A DNA stretch of 47,463 bases from Clostridia bacterium (GCA_017545225.1 JAFWPR010000014.1:1-47463), one strand, 5' to 3'; positions 17,834 to 26,835 are shown, numbered from the stretch's first letter. Numbers and translations: made by a program. The notes: generated from the letters alone by a model not told the origin.

Positions 17834-18358
17834 ATGAAAATGATCGAGAGTTTTTCCGTCGATCACACGAAGATCGTCCCCGGAATTTTCGTTAGCCGGG
17901 CGGACAAGGTCGGCGGCGGCGCCGTCACCACTTACGATATCAGGCTTAAAAGGCCGAACGTCGAGCCGGCGATCGACGCGGCGGCGATGCACTCGCTCGA
18001 GCATCTCATCGCCACGACGCTCAGGAACGATCCCGAAAACAAGGACGACGTTGTCTACTGGGGTCCGATGGGATGCCTGACGGGGTTTTACCTGATCCTC
18101 AAGGGCGTCCGTCCTTCGAGGGATATCTACGGTCTCGTGCTTAACGCCTTCAGGTCGGTGGGGGACGCGGCGGAAGTCCCCGGGACCGCGCCGGAAAACT
18201 GCGGAAACTGTCTTCTTCACGATCTCGAAGGAGCGAAGCGGTACGCCGCGGAGTTCGTCTCCTACCTCGAGGCGCACGCCGACGATCCCGCGATCTTCGA
18301 ATATCCGAAGACGGACCGTCCGCTAACCGAAGACGGCAGAAATTTTTACGATTCGTGA
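17834..18358 (+). CDS. luxS: S-ribosylhomocysteine lyase (LuxS)
   Basis: A 174-residue LuxS that cleaves S-ribosylhomocysteine to homocysteine and the AI-2 precursor DPD. The zinc site is H53 and H57 in HSLEH with C123 in NCGNC; the catalytic Cys is C81 in GPMGCLTGFY. The family normally has GCRTGFY, so the Arg is replaced by Leu. It is slightly longer than the usual 150-160 residues because of a C-terminal extension. It lies 31 bases after licB with AGGGAG and no terminator in between, so it is probably the last gene of the choline operon. The terminator follows eight bases after the stop. Confidence 0.95.
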   Translation: MKMIESFSVDHTKIVPGIFVSRADKVGGGAVTTYDIRLKRPNVEPAIDAAAMHSLEHLIATTLRNDPENKDDVVYWGPMGCLTGFYLILKGVRPSRDIYGLVLNAFRSVGDAAEVPGTAPENCGNCLLHDLEGAKRYAAEFVSYLEAHADDPAIFEYPKTDRPLTEDGRNFYDS

Positions 18359-18365
18359 TCATATA

Positions 18366-18400
18366 AAAAGCCCTCGCGACGTGACGTCGCGAGGGCTTTT
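18366..18400. terminator. Bidirectional terminator between luxS and the SLH esterase
   Basis: A 12-bp GC-rich stem (AGCCCTCGCGAC with its complement) around a short loop, flanked by A5 on the left and T6 on the right. It can end transcription from both converging genes. Confidence 0.92.
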
Positions 18401-18411
18401 TTCGTTATTGT

Positions 18412-19731
18412 TTAACCCTGCGGTTTGGAATGCAGTAGCATCCACGCGTAAACCTCGGGATCGGAATAGACCTGATCCCAGTTGCCGTGGCCTACGCCCT
18501 CGAACGGCGTCAGCTTCGCGTCGGTCCCGCCCGCCTCCTTGATGGCGTTTACGATGTTTACGGAGTAGTAGAATGGGACGGCTTTGTCTTCGGTTCCGTG
18601 GAACGCCCAGATCGGGACGTCGACGAGTCTTGACGCAAGCTGTTTGAGTTTTGCAGCACGTTCAGGGGTATCGTTCTCGCCGATTTTCTCATTTCCGCCG
18701 CCGCCGCAGATCGGCACCGCCGCAGCAAAAGTCTCGGGAGACCTCGACGCCAAAAACCACGTCCCTTCTCCGCCGAGGCTCGTTCCCATCAGATAAACGC
18801 GCGACTCGTCGACCTCGGGAGTCGACGCTATATCGGTGATCATGCTGATCAGCGTTTTATAGTAGGAGATCCATCCCGACATGTCGTCGAGATTAGGCGT
18901 GAGCGTGATGAACGGGTATTCGCTCACATCGAGCTTCGCGATCTCGGTGAAAAACGAGTTCGATGTGAGATATTCGTCGATCCCCGCGCCGACAGATCCC
19001 GAACCGTGCAAGAAGACGAGGAGAGGATACTTCTCGCCCGCTTTGAAACCGTCGGGATAGAGGACCGCGTAGGGCATTCCCTTCGTTTCGCCCTTTATGA
19101 CCGTCGGGGCTTTTTCTCTGTACGAATCGAATCTCTGAAGGATAGCCGCGAGCTGTTCCCTCGTCGCGTTGCTGCCGGGTTCCACGGTCGTTTCGGTCAC
19201 CCCCTTGACGAGGCCGGAGCAGACCGCCCACGAGAGCGCGGTTTTCGCCCAGTCGCTGACGGACTTTTTATCCTTGAAGCCGTCGAGATCAGCCCTGCCC
19301 GTCACTCCGTAGGCCTTGAAGCCGGAATAGCGGTAGAACATCGTCGCGAGCTGTTCGCGGGTGATAACGCCGTCCGGGTCGAAACTCGTCGCGGAAACGC
19401 CGAGCACTACGCCCGCGTCCTTCGCCCAGATCACGGGGACCGAGTACCACTCGTTCGCGGGTACGTCCCCGAAATCGGCCCGGTACGCCGTATCGGGCGA
19501 GCCTTCCATACGCCACAGAACGGTGACGACCATAGCGCGCGTCGTCGTTCCCTGCGGATCGAAATATCCGCCTCCGACGCCTTTGAGATAGCCGTGCCCG
19601 ACGGCGTAGTCGATGTACTCGCAGCTCCAGTCGAGCGGGGACACGTCGCGGAAGGAACCGCCGCCCGCCGCCGCGGGAATCGCCGCGGAGATCATAACGA
19701 GGACGATGAGTAAAGAAACGACTTTTTTCAT
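18412..19731 (-). CDS. S-layer-anchored esterase (three SLH domains plus alpha/beta hydrolase)
   Basis: A 439-residue secreted protein. A signal peptide (1-22, ending IPAAA) is followed by three SLH repeats (about 25-200): FRDVSPLDW, FGDVPANEWY and FKDKKSVSDW each begin one, each ending in a TRxxL/V segment. From about 215 a polyhydroxybutyrate-depolymerase/PlPro-like esterase domain has FLHGSG (oxyanion region), GTSLGGEG (nucleophile Ser), HGTEDKAVPF (Asp) and GVGHGNW (His). It should be bound to the cell wall through SLH domains and hydrolyse an ester, perhaps an acylated or feruloylated polysaccharide. The ATG at 19731 gives a clean signal peptide and has GGAGAGG upstream. Confidence 0.88.
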   Translation of the reverse strand: MKKVVSLLIVLVMISAAIPAAAGGGSFRDVSPLDWSCEYIDYAVGHGYLKGVGGGYFDPQGTTTRAMVVTVLWRMEGSPDTAYRADFGDVPANEWYSVPVIWAKDAGVVLGVSATSFDPDGVITREQLATMFYRYSGFKAYGVTGRADLDGFKDKKSVSDWAKTALSWAVCSGLVKGVTETTVEPGSNATREQLAAILQRFDSYREKAPTVIKGETKGMPYAVLYPDGFKAGEKYPLLVFLHGSGSVGAGIDEYLTSNSFFTEIAKLDVSEYPFITLTPNLDDMSGWISYYKTLISMITDIASTPEVDESRVYLMGTSLGGEGTWFLASRSPETFAAAVPICGGGGNEKIGENDTPERAAKLKQLASRLVDVPIWAFHGTEDKAVPFYYSVNIVNAIKEAGGTDAKLTPFEGVGHGNWDQVYSDPEVYAWMLLHSKPQG

Positions 19732-19765
19732 AATTAAAATGCCTCTCCCTATATTGTTCAAAATC

Positions 19766-19795
19766 ATTATATCACACATCCGATCAAAAAAACAA
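19766..19795 (-). promoter_or_regulatory. Promoter of the SLH esterase gene
   Basis: Minus strand TTGTTT, 18 bases, TATAAT with a TGA before the -10 (extended -10), 35 bases upstream of the start codon. Confidence 0.7.
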
Positions 19796-19805
19796 GAGCG
19801 ACATA

Positions 19806-19831
19806 AGCGGTCGGGCATGAGTCCGACCGCT
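19806..19831. terminator. Hairpin after alaS
   Basis: Perfect 9-bp stem AGCGGTCGG/CCGACCGCT with an 8-base loop, ten bases after the alaS stop. Its long T tract is on the plus strand; on the minus (alaS) strand the T run begins about ten bases later, so efficiency in the alaS direction is uncertain. Confidence 0.6.
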
Positions 19832-19840
19832 TTTTTTCTT

Positions 19841-22471
19841 TTATTTCAGCATACCTTTCAGGATACCTTCGGCGGCGGCGAGCGCCTCGCCGATCTTGGA
19901 AATATCCTGTCCGCCGGAAGACGCGCTGTCCGGTCTTCCGCCGCCTCTGCCTCCGGTTATCGCGGAGACCTCGCGCAGCAGGTTGCCCGCGTGGGCGCCC
20001 GCCGCGACGGCGTCGGTGCCGCAGACCGCGGTGAAGTTCAGTTTGCCGTCAGAATGGATTGCGAAGACCGCGACGATCTTCGGGTCCTTGTCGCGCAGCG
20101 TGTCGCCGAGCGAACGTACGGCGTCCATCTTCTCGCCGCCGAGATCGGCGGTGATGAGTTTCACCGCTCCGACGGGAACGGCGGAACCGAGCAGACCGTC
20201 CGCCTTGCCGCCCGCGAGTTTCGACGAAAGCGCTTCCGCCTCGCGTCTCGTTTCGGACAGCTCGTGCAAGAGCGACGCCGCTCTGCCCGGGATATCGGCG
20301 GGATTGTTGACTTTCAGAGCCGCGGCGGATTCTTTTATCAGGTCCTCGCGCTCCTTCATCAGGGCGAGAACGCCGAATCCGGTGACGCCCTCGATCCTGC
20401 GGACGCCCGCGGCGACGGACGATTCGGATACGATCCTGAAGAGGCCGACGCGCGCCGTGTTGTCGACGTGCGTTCCGCCGCAGAGCTCGGACGAGAAGTC
20501 GCCCATGCTGACGACGCGGACGACGTCTCCGTATTTCTCTCCGAAGAGCGCCATCGCGCCCATCTTCTTCGCTTCATCGATCGAGCACTCGGTCGTCGTG
20601 ACGGGCAGACCCGACAGGATCGCGCCGTTGACGAGCGCTTCGGTCTTTTCTATCTCTTCGGACGTCATCGCGGCGAAATGGGTGAAGTCAAACCTGACCC
20701 TGTCGCCGTCGACGTACGAACCCGCCTGCCCGACGTGATCGCCGAGGACCCGGCGGAGCGCCGCCTGAAGCAGATGGCACGAGGAGTGATTTCTCTTTAT
20801 CGCGTCGCGCAGATCTCCGTCGATCTTCGCAGTTACGGTATCGCCGGTTTTAAGTACGCCCTCTTCGAGCGTGCAGAGGTGAAGGATCACGCCGTCCCTG
20901 ATCTTCGTATCGTTGACGGTGAGGCGGCAGGAGGATGAAACTATCACGCCGCGGTCGCCGACCTGACCGCCCATTTCGCCGTAGAAAGGCGAGCGGTCGA
21001 GAATGACGGTGCAGGAACCCTCGGTGACGGAACTGACGGCTTCGTCGTCCGTGACGAGGGCGGCGACTTTCGCCTCGGTCTCATATTCGCCGTAGCCGGT
21101 GAATACGGTCTTTTCCATCCCTTCGAGCGCGGTCATCGAGGCGGCGGACCATCCCGAGATGTTTCCGCGTGCCGCGCGGGCGCGCTCTTTCTGTTCTTTC
21201 ATCAGTTCGCGGAATCTGTCCGCGTCCACCGAAAGGCCGGCGTCCTTCGCGCCGTCGACCGTCATGTCGAGCGGGAAGCCGAACGTGTCGTAAAGACGGA
21301 AAGCGTCCTCTCCGGGGACGGTATCGCCGCCCTTCGCCTTAACGTCGGCGATGATGCTCGAGAGTTTCGAGAGACCCGCGTCGATCGTGGAGTTGAACCT
21401 CTCCTCCTCGACGGAGATGACCTTCTTGATGAAAGACTGTTTTTCGATTAGTTCGGGATAACCCGCGCCGTTCTCTGCGATGACCGTGTCTGCAAGCTCC
21501 GTGAGGAACGGCTTGTCGATCCCGAGAAGCTTGCCGTGCGCGATCGCGCGGCGCATGAGGCGGCGCAGGACGTATCCTCTGCCCTCGTTGGACGGACTGA
21601 CGCCGTCGGAGATGAGGAAGACGGTCCCTCTTATGTGGTCGGTTATAACGCGGATCGACACGTCGAATTTGTGTTCTTTTCCGTACGCCTTGCCGGATAG
21701 CGCGACGACGTGATCGAGGATCTTTCTGATCGAGTCGATCTCGAACATATTATCGACGCCCTGCATGACGCAGGCGAGACGCTCGAGACCCATTCCGGTG
21801 TCGATGTTCTTCTTGGCGAGTTCGGTGTAGTTGCCCGCCCCGTCGCTGTTGAACTGCGTGAAGACGTTGTTCCAGATCTCCATAAAACGGTCGCAGTCGC
21901 AGCCGGGACGGGAGTCGGGTTTGCCGCATCCGTATTTCTCGCCGCGGTCGAAATATATCTCCGAGCAGGGGCCGCAGGGACCCGAGCCGTGCTCCCAGAA
22001 GTTGTCCGCTTTCCCGAGGCGGGTGATCCGCTCCGCGGGGACGCCGATCGTCTTGTTCCAGATGTCGAACGCCTCGTCGTCCTCCTCGTAAACGGACGGA
22101 TAAAGCAACTCCGCCGGCATTCCGAGCACGTCCGTCAGGAATTCCCACGCCCACGGGATCGCCTCTTTCTTGAAATAGTCGCCGAACGAGAAGTTTCCGA
22201 GCATCTCGAAAAACGTGCCGTGGCGCGCCGTGATACCGACGCTGTCGATGTCGAGCATCCTCATACACTTCTGGCAGGTGGTGACTCTGTGACGCGGCGG
22301 CTCCGCCTCGCCTGTGAAAAATTTCTTCAGGGGCGCCATCCCGGCGTTGATGAGCAAAAGCGACTTGTCCCCCTCGGGTACGAGGGAGAACGAGGGTAAA
22401 CGAAGATGCCCCTTCGATTCAAAAAACGAAAGATATTTCTCGCGAAGATCCGTTACTGACGTCCACTTCAT
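19841..22471 (-). CDS. alaS: Alanyl-tRNA synthetase
   Basis: A full-length 876-residue class II synthetase that charges tRNA-Ala. The N-terminal catalytic region has RHGTFFEMLGNFSFGDYF, and WEHGSGPCGPCSEIYFDRG. The editing domain has HSSCHLL in place of the usual HTATHLL, keeping the two His ligands, and CGGTHVDNT with the remaining Cys and His zinc ligands. The C-Ala region ends with a GGGRPDSA-type motif. It follows hisS by three bases and shares its promoter. Confidence 0.97.
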   Translation of the reverse strand: MKWTSVTDLREKYLSFFESKGHLRLPSFSLVPEGDKSLLLINAGMAPLKKFFTGEAEPPRHRVTTCQKCMRMLDIDSVGITARHGTFFEMLGNFSFGDYFKKEAIPWAWEFLTDVLGMPAELLYPSVYEEDDEAFDIWNKTIGVPAERITRLGKADNFWEHGSGPCGPCSEIYFDRGEKYGCGKPDSRPGCDCDRFMEIWNNVFTQFNSDGAGNYTELAKKNIDTGMGLERLACVMQGVDNMFEIDSIRKILDHVVALSGKAYGKEHKFDVSIRVITDHIRGTVFLISDGVSPSNEGRGYVLRRLMRRAIAHGKLLGIDKPFLTELADTVIAENGAGYPELIEKQSFIKKVISVEEERFNSTIDAGLSKLSSIIADVKAKGGDTVPGEDAFRLYDTFGFPLDMTVDGAKDAGLSVDADRFRELMKEQKERARAARGNISGWSAASMTALEGMEKTVFTGYGEYETEAKVAALVTDDEAVSSVTEGSCTVILDRSPFYGEMGGQVGDRGVIVSSSCRLTVNDTKIRDGVILHLCTLEEGVLKTGDTVTAKIDGDLRDAIKRNHSSCHLLQAALRRVLGDHVGQAGSYVDGDRVRFDFTHFAAMTSEEIEKTEALVNGAILSGLPVTTTECSIDEAKKMGAMALFGEKYGDVVRVVSMGDFSSELCGGTHVDNTARVGLFRIVSESSVAAGVRRIEGVTGFGVLALMKEREDLIKESAAALKVNNPADIPGRAASLLHELSETRREAEALSSKLAGGKADGLLGSAVPVGAVKLITADLGGEKMDAVRSLGDTLRDKDPKIVAVFAIHSDGKLNFTAVCGTDAVAAGAHAGNLLREVSAITGGRGGGRPDSASSGGQDISKIGEALAAAEGILKGMLK

Positions 22472-22474
22472 AAC

Positions 22475-23734
22475 TCAAACTTCCTTTTCGTTGTTATTCC
22501 AATTCTCAACGAGATACTCAAAAACACCTAATCTATTACGGCGATGGAAAATAACAAATCCTTGCTTTTTTAGCGCTTCAACCTGCTTTAAGAATTTCTT
22601 TTTCTTCCGTATGAGTGCTACATCATATTCTTTTCTCTTCGTATCGGCGAATTCCATTGCTTCGACGATCTCACCGTCATCGTATAAGACCGCAGCTTTT
22701 TTCTTTCTGCCCGCACGACGTCCCGCCTCTTTGAGAATCGAGTAAATTCGCTCGAATCCTATAGAAAAGCCGACCGCAGGTATGTTTTCCCCTGTAAATC
22801 TGCTAATAAGGCCGTCGTATCTGCCTCCTCCGGCAACAGTTCCGCCAAACTCTTTACTTTCAATCTCAAATACGGCGCCAGTATAATATCCCTGTCCCCT
22901 AACTAGTTTCGGATCAAAAACGATTTGATAGTTGTTTTTCGCGAGTTCTCTAGCGCGACTAATCATCTCGCAAAAACCTAATGATACAGCTGAATCAGAG
23001 TATTGTCTGATAAAACCATCGTCGTTTTGACATCCGCTGAGCGTGTTAAGAAGTTTTCCCACGCACTCTACGGGGTAACCTTTCCCCGTCAGTTCGTCGC
23101 GAACGCCGTCCTCTCCGATTTTATCGAGTTTGTCAACGGTCACGGCGACGGACGAACAGCAGTCCTCGGCGAATCCGCACGACTTGATCACGTCTCGGAG
23201 GATCCGTCTGTCGTTGACCCTAACAGTAAACGGTCCGATACCGAGCCCCATCAAAGCGCGCGCCGTGACGGTGATGAGCTCGACTTCCGAGTCGAGCGAA
23301 TCGGAGCCGATCACGTCGACGTCGCACTGGACGAACTCGCGTGAGCGCCCTTTCTGCGGTCGCTCGGCCCTGTAAGCCATACCGATCTGTATGCACTTAA
23401 AAGGATCAGGAAGAAACGCCCTGTTGTTCGCCCAGTAGCGGGCGAGCGGCAGCGTCAGGTCGTATCTCAATCCGAGATCGCATAAATTACTGTATTCTCC
23501 TTGCGCTATCGCTTTTTGAAGTTTATCTCCTCTTTTCTGAATTTTGAAAATAAGGCGCAAATTGTCGCCCCCGTCGCTGTTTTCAAGGTTTTCGATGACC
23601 TCGATTGCCGGAGTGGAAATCTTAGTAAAACCGAAAGATCTGTATACTTCTACGATCTTTTCAGTCATCATATCGCGAAGTTCGACATCTTCGGGGAGAA
23701 AATCATTCATCCCCTCCGCCGGTGTTTTCCTCAT
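22475..23734 (-). CDS. hisS: Histidyl-tRNA synthetase
   Basis: A 419-residue class II synthetase charging tRNA-His. Motif 2 is YRAERPQKGRSREFVQCD, histidine-specific motifs are VRGQGYYTGAVFEI and AGGGRYDGL, and the C-terminal motif 3 is GFSIGFERI. The C-terminal anticodon-binding domain (RKKKAAVLYDDGE onward) is rather short. Base composition is patchy: 22501-22560 is 33% GC, 23281-23340 is 63%, and 23641-23700 is 42%, while neighbouring genes are uniformly GC-rich. That suggests a gene of mixed origin. No T-box leader is present in the short upstream gap. Confidence 0.95.
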   Translation of the reverse strand: MRKTPAEGMNDFLPEDVELRDMMTEKIVEVYRSFGFTKISTPAIEVIENLENSDGGDNLRLIFKIQKRGDKLQKAIAQGEYSNLCDLGLRYDLTLPLARYWANNRAFLPDPFKCIQIGMAYRAERPQKGRSREFVQCDVDVIGSDSLDSEVELITVTARALMGLGIGPFTVRVNDRRILRDVIKSCGFAEDCCSSVAVTVDKLDKIGEDGVRDELTGKGYPVECVGKLLNTLSGCQNDDGFIRQYSDSAVSLGFCEMISRARELAKNNYQIVFDPKLVRGQGYYTGAVFEIESKEFGGTVAGGGRYDGLISRFTGENIPAVGFSIGFERIYSILKEAGRRAGRKKKAAVLYDDGEIVEAMEFADTKRKEYDVALIRKKKKFLKQVEALKKQGFVIFHRRNRLGVFEYLVENWNNNEKEV

Positions 23735-23773
23735 AATATTCTCCCCCTTTCAAAGGATAATCAATAATAGATA

Positions 23774-23802
23774 ATAATACCGCTTCCCGGCGCCGTTGTC
23801 AA
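23774..23802 (-). promoter_or_regulatory. Promoter of hisS-alaS
   Basis: Minus strand TTGACA, 17 bases, TATTAT. The -35 overlaps the stop codon of the upstream GH29-like gene. The -10 is about 40 bases before the hisS start, which has a GAAAGGGGGAG ribosome site. Confidence 0.85.
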
Positions 23803-24710
23803 GCATTAATCTCTTTGAGCGCCTCGATCTGCTCGGGATCGAACGACCCGTCGCGGTAAATCGCGATATCGTACGTCACGACTCCGCCCATAAGGTTCAC
23901 GCACTTCGTGAAGTGGCGGAGAAATTCCCCGTCCCTCTGCAGTCCGGGCGCGCCCCATACGGGTCCCACGGGCACGAGCATATGCGCCTGCGCTCCGTCG
24001 ACGAAGCGGCCCTCGGGGATTCCCGTCGGGTGGTCGAACTCGCCGCAGGTGAACTCCTCGTTGGCGTACGTCTTACGGTATCTGATGTCGACGCCCTCGT
24101 TGAGCGCGACGATCGCGTTTTTATTCCCCGCCTTCGCAGCCCGGTAGAGCAGATCGAGCAGTTCGTCGGTGAAGCCGAACATCTCGCGGTAGCATCCGTC
24201 GATCCACCAGCCCTTGACCTTGTCGCCGTAACGGCGGGAGTACTCTTCAAGCACCGCCGCCCACTTCTCGACGAACGGGCGCGTGACGACCTCGCCCTCG
24301 CCGCACGAAAAACCGAACTTCGGTCCGTGTTCCGGGTCGTCCGCCGGTCCGCTGCCGGTAAAGTACAGATAAAGATCAACGCCGCGCTTTGAAAGCGCTT
24401 TGTGCAGATCGAGCACCAGATCGCGCTTCGACGGCCCGGTATTCTCTCCGCCTCCGACGATCTCGTCGTACGTCCTGTTAGGCGCGATGATGTAGCGGGT
24501 ACCTTGCTCCATCGTGAAGAAAAGATAGCTCGCGCCCGTCGAGGCGACGGTATCGGCGATCAGTTCGACGTCGACGTTGTCGACGCACTCGTCCCACGGG
24601 GTCTCGCCGACGCCCTGATTGTGAAGGTCGCCCGCCTTGTTCTGTACGAACGAGAGATAGTGAGTCAGAACTCCCCATTTACTGTCGTGAAATCTGTCGG
24701 TTATATGCAT
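23799..24710 (-). CDS. GH29-like (alpha-L-fucosidase-type) glycoside hydrolase, short form
   Basis: A 303-residue protein resembling the catalytic barrel of alpha-L-fucosidases. The N-terminal HDSKWGVLTHYLSF matches the family FGIFIHWG region, and KGWWIDGCY carries the probable nucleophile D171. There is no signal peptide, so it acts inside the cell. It is much shorter than usual GH29 enzymes (400 or more) because the C-terminal beta-sandwich is missing and one usual His of the first motif reads as HY. Activity on fucosides is therefore uncertain. AGGAGG lies seven bases before the ATG. It sits between the EF-G-like gene (terminator between) and hisS. Confidence 0.65.
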   Translation of the reverse strand: MHITDRFHDSKWGVLTHYLSFVQNKAGDLHNQGVGETPWDECVDNVDVELIADTVASTGASYLFFTMEQGTRYIIAPNRTYDEIVGGGENTGPSKRDLVLDLHKALSKRGVDLYLYFTGSGPADDPEHGPKFGFSCGEGEVVTRPFVEKWAAVLEEYSRRYGDKVKGWWIDGCYREMFGFTDELLDLLYRAAKAGNKNAIVALNEGVDIRYRKTYANEEFTCGEFDHPTGIPEGRFVDGAQAHMLVPVGPVWGAPGLQRDGEFLRHFTKCVNLMGGVVTYDIAIYRDGSFDPEQIEALKEINA

Positions 24711-24725
24711 ATCGTTACCTCCTAA

Positions 24726-24752
24726 AACAGCCGCCGGTTGACGGCGGCTGTT
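24726..24752 (-). terminator. Terminator after the EF-G-like gene
   Basis: Ten-base arms AACAGCCGCC/GGCGGCTGTT around a short loop with TTTT on the minus-strand side. Its tail runs directly into the AGGAGG ribosome site of the GH29-like gene, so that gene may be expressed only by read-through. Confidence 0.8.
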
Positions 24753-24768
24753 CTTGGTTTTAATTCGA

Positions 24769-26835
24769 TTATTCTTCGACCTTCGCCTCTGCGATGATCT
24801 TCTGAGCGACGTTCGCGGGAGCTTCCTCGTATCTGTCGACCGTGAAGTCGAAGCGGCCTCTGCCCTGAGACATGGCGCGAAGGGAGATCGTGTAGTCGGC
24901 CATTTCAGCCGCGGGGACGTCCGCCTCGATGACGGTGTAGCCCTTCTTCTTCTCGTGCGGGTTCATACCGAGAACGCGGCCGCGTCTCTTGTTCAGGTCG
25001 CCGATAGCGTCGCCGACGAGAGCGTCCGGGATCGTGACTTTGAGAGAACCGATCGGCTCGAGGATGATCGGGTTTGCGAGCGGAAGACCTGCTTTGTACG
25101 CGAGTTTTGCCGCGAGCTTGAACGAGATCTCGTTGGAGTCGACGGGGTGATACGAACCGTCGTAGAGGTCGGCTGCGAGGTTGACGACCGGATATCCGGC
25201 GAGAACGCCCTTCTGCATCGCCTCGAGAAGTCCCTTTTCAACGGCGGGATAGTAGCCCTTCGGCACGTTGCCGCCGACGACCGACTGCGTGAAGGTGAGT
25301 CCTTCGGCCTCGCCGTGGGAGAATCTCATCTTGACGTGACCGTACTGACCGGAACCGCCGGACTGCTTCTTGTGCTTTCCTTCGACGTCGGAGGAACCCT
25401 TGATCGTCTCTCTGTAAGCGAGGCGCGGGGTCTCCAGAACGACGGAGGTCGAGTATCTGTTCTTCAGCTTCGACACGACGACGTCGAGGTGGATGTCGCC
25501 CATACCGGCGATCGTCATCTGCTTCGTCTCGGCGTTGTTCTCGTATACGAGGGTCGGGTCCTCCTCGAGCAGTCTCGCGACGCCCTGAGAGATCTTGTCC
25601 TCGTCGCCTTTCGCGGCGGGGAGAAGCGCCTTCACCATGTAAGGATGCGGGAAGACGATCTTCTTGTATTCGACGCTTCCGGAAGCGGAAAGCGTGTCGT
25701 TGGTGTTGATGTCCGCGATCTTGGTCACGACGCCGATGTCGCCGCAGTGGAGCGCTTCGACTTCGGTCTGCTTCTTGCCCTTGATCGTGTAGATGTGAGC
25801 CATCTTGACGCTGCTGCCCGTCTTGAGGTCCTTGAGAGTGTCGTCTCTCTTGACCGTGCCGGACATGACCTTGAAGATGCTCATCTTGCCGACGAACGGG
25901 TCGGCGATCGTCTTGAAGACGAACAGTGAGGTCGGACCGTTCGGATCGACGTCGATCTTCTTTACGCCGTCTCCGTCGATGACGGTCTCCTGACCCTTGT
26001 CGATGAAACTCGGGAACGCGTGCGCGATCGCGTCGAGCAGAGCGCGGACGCCCCAGAACTTCGCGGCGGAACCGCAGTAAACGGGAACGATCGAACCGGT
26101 GGTGATACCGTGGTTCAGAGCTCCGATCGCCTCGGCCTTGGTGATCTCCTCGCCGCCGAAGTACTTCTCGAGAAGCTCCTCGGACGTCTCGGCGATCGCC
26201 TCGTTGAACGCCTCTTTGTATTTCTCGGCGTCGGACTTCATCGCGTCGGTCATCTCCGCGGCGGTGCGGTTGCCCTTGTCGTCGTACTTGAACGCCTGCA
26301 TCTCGATGAGGTCGACCATTACGACTTCATTGCCGTTTTTGAACGGGATGAACACGGGGCACACGGAGGTGCCGAACGTATCTCTCAGTTCGCTGAAGAC
26401 TCTGCCGAAATCGAAATCGGGATCGTCGCACTTGTTGACGAAGATCGCGCGGGAGATGCCCTCGTCGTCGGAGTATTCCCAACCGAGCTCGGCTCCGACC
26501 TCGAGACCCGCCTTGCCGTCGACTACGATAACGGACGCGTCGGCGACGCGGACAGCTTCGATCGCCTCGCCGGCGAAATCGAGGTATCCGGGGGTGTCGA
26601 TGATATTGATCTTTACTTTCTCCCATTCGACGGGAGCGATCGCGAGCGTGAGGGAGAACCCTCTCTTGATCTCCTCGGGATCGTAGTCGCAGACGGTGTT
26701 TCCGTCGGTGACCTTACCGAGTCTGTCGCTGCCCTTCGAAAGGTACAGCATCGCCTCCGCGAGGGAGGTCTTACCCGAGCCGCCGTGGCCCAGGAAGGCG
26801 ATGTTTCTGATCTTGTCAGCGGTATAGTCTGCCAT
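24769..26835 (-). CDS. Elongation factor G-like translational GTPase (EF-G2 type)
   Basis: A 688-residue five-domain translational GTPase. G1 is GHGGSGKT (16-23), G3 is DTPG (80-83), and G4 reads NKCD (134-137) in place of the usual NKMD. The switch 1 segment is RGFSLTLA where canonical EF-G has RGITI. Domains IV and V are complete (GQYGHVKMRF, VEKGLLEAMQKGVLAGYPVV, PHEKKKGYTVIEA). These features fit the EF-G-like branch found as a second copy in many Bacillota and Actinobacteria, not the str-operon fusA. There are no ribosomal protein genes beside it. AAGGAG lies six bases before the ATG. Confidence 0.9.
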   Translation of the reverse strand: MADYTADKIRNIAFLGHGGSGKTSLAEAMLYLSKGSDRLGKVTDGNTVCDYDPEEIKRGFSLTLAIAPVEWEKVKINIIDTPGYLDFAGEAIEAVRVADASVIVVDGKAGLEVGAELGWEYSDDEGISRAIFVNKCDDPDFDFGRVFSELRDTFGTSVCPVFIPFKNGNEVVMVDLIEMQAFKYDDKGNRTAAEMTDAMKSDAEKYKEAFNEAIAETSEELLEKYFGGEEITKAEAIGALNHGITTGSIVPVYCGSAAKFWGVRALLDAIAHAFPSFIDKGQETVIDGDGVKKIDVDPNGPTSLFVFKTIADPFVGKMSIFKVMSGTVKRDDTLKDLKTGSSVKMAHIYTIKGKKQTEVEALHCGDIGVVTKIADINTNDTLSASGSVEYKKIVFPHPYMVKALLPAAKGDEDKISQGVARLLEEDPTLVYENNAETKQMTIAGMGDIHLDVVVSKLKNRYSTSVVLETPRLAYRETIKGSSDVEGKHKKQSGGSGQYGHVKMRFSHGEAEGLTFTQSVVGGNVPKGYYPAVEKGLLEAMQKGVLAGYPVVNLAADLYDGSYHPVDSNEISFKLAAKLAYKAGLPLANPIILEPIGSLKVTIPDALVGDAIGDLNKRRGRVLGMNPHEKKKGYTVIEADVPAAEMADYTISLRAMSQGRGRFDFTVDRYEEAPANVAQKIIAEAKVEE

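Noticed and set aside
23735..23802. T-box or other leader for hisS-alaS
   Set aside because: The promoter lies only about 40 bases from the start codon, leaving no room for a T-box, and no T-box sequence is seen.
24769..26835. Ribosomal-protection (tetracycline) resistance gene
   Set aside because: Switch and domain IV motifs fit the EF-G-like family; no TetM-type features or mobile context are seen.
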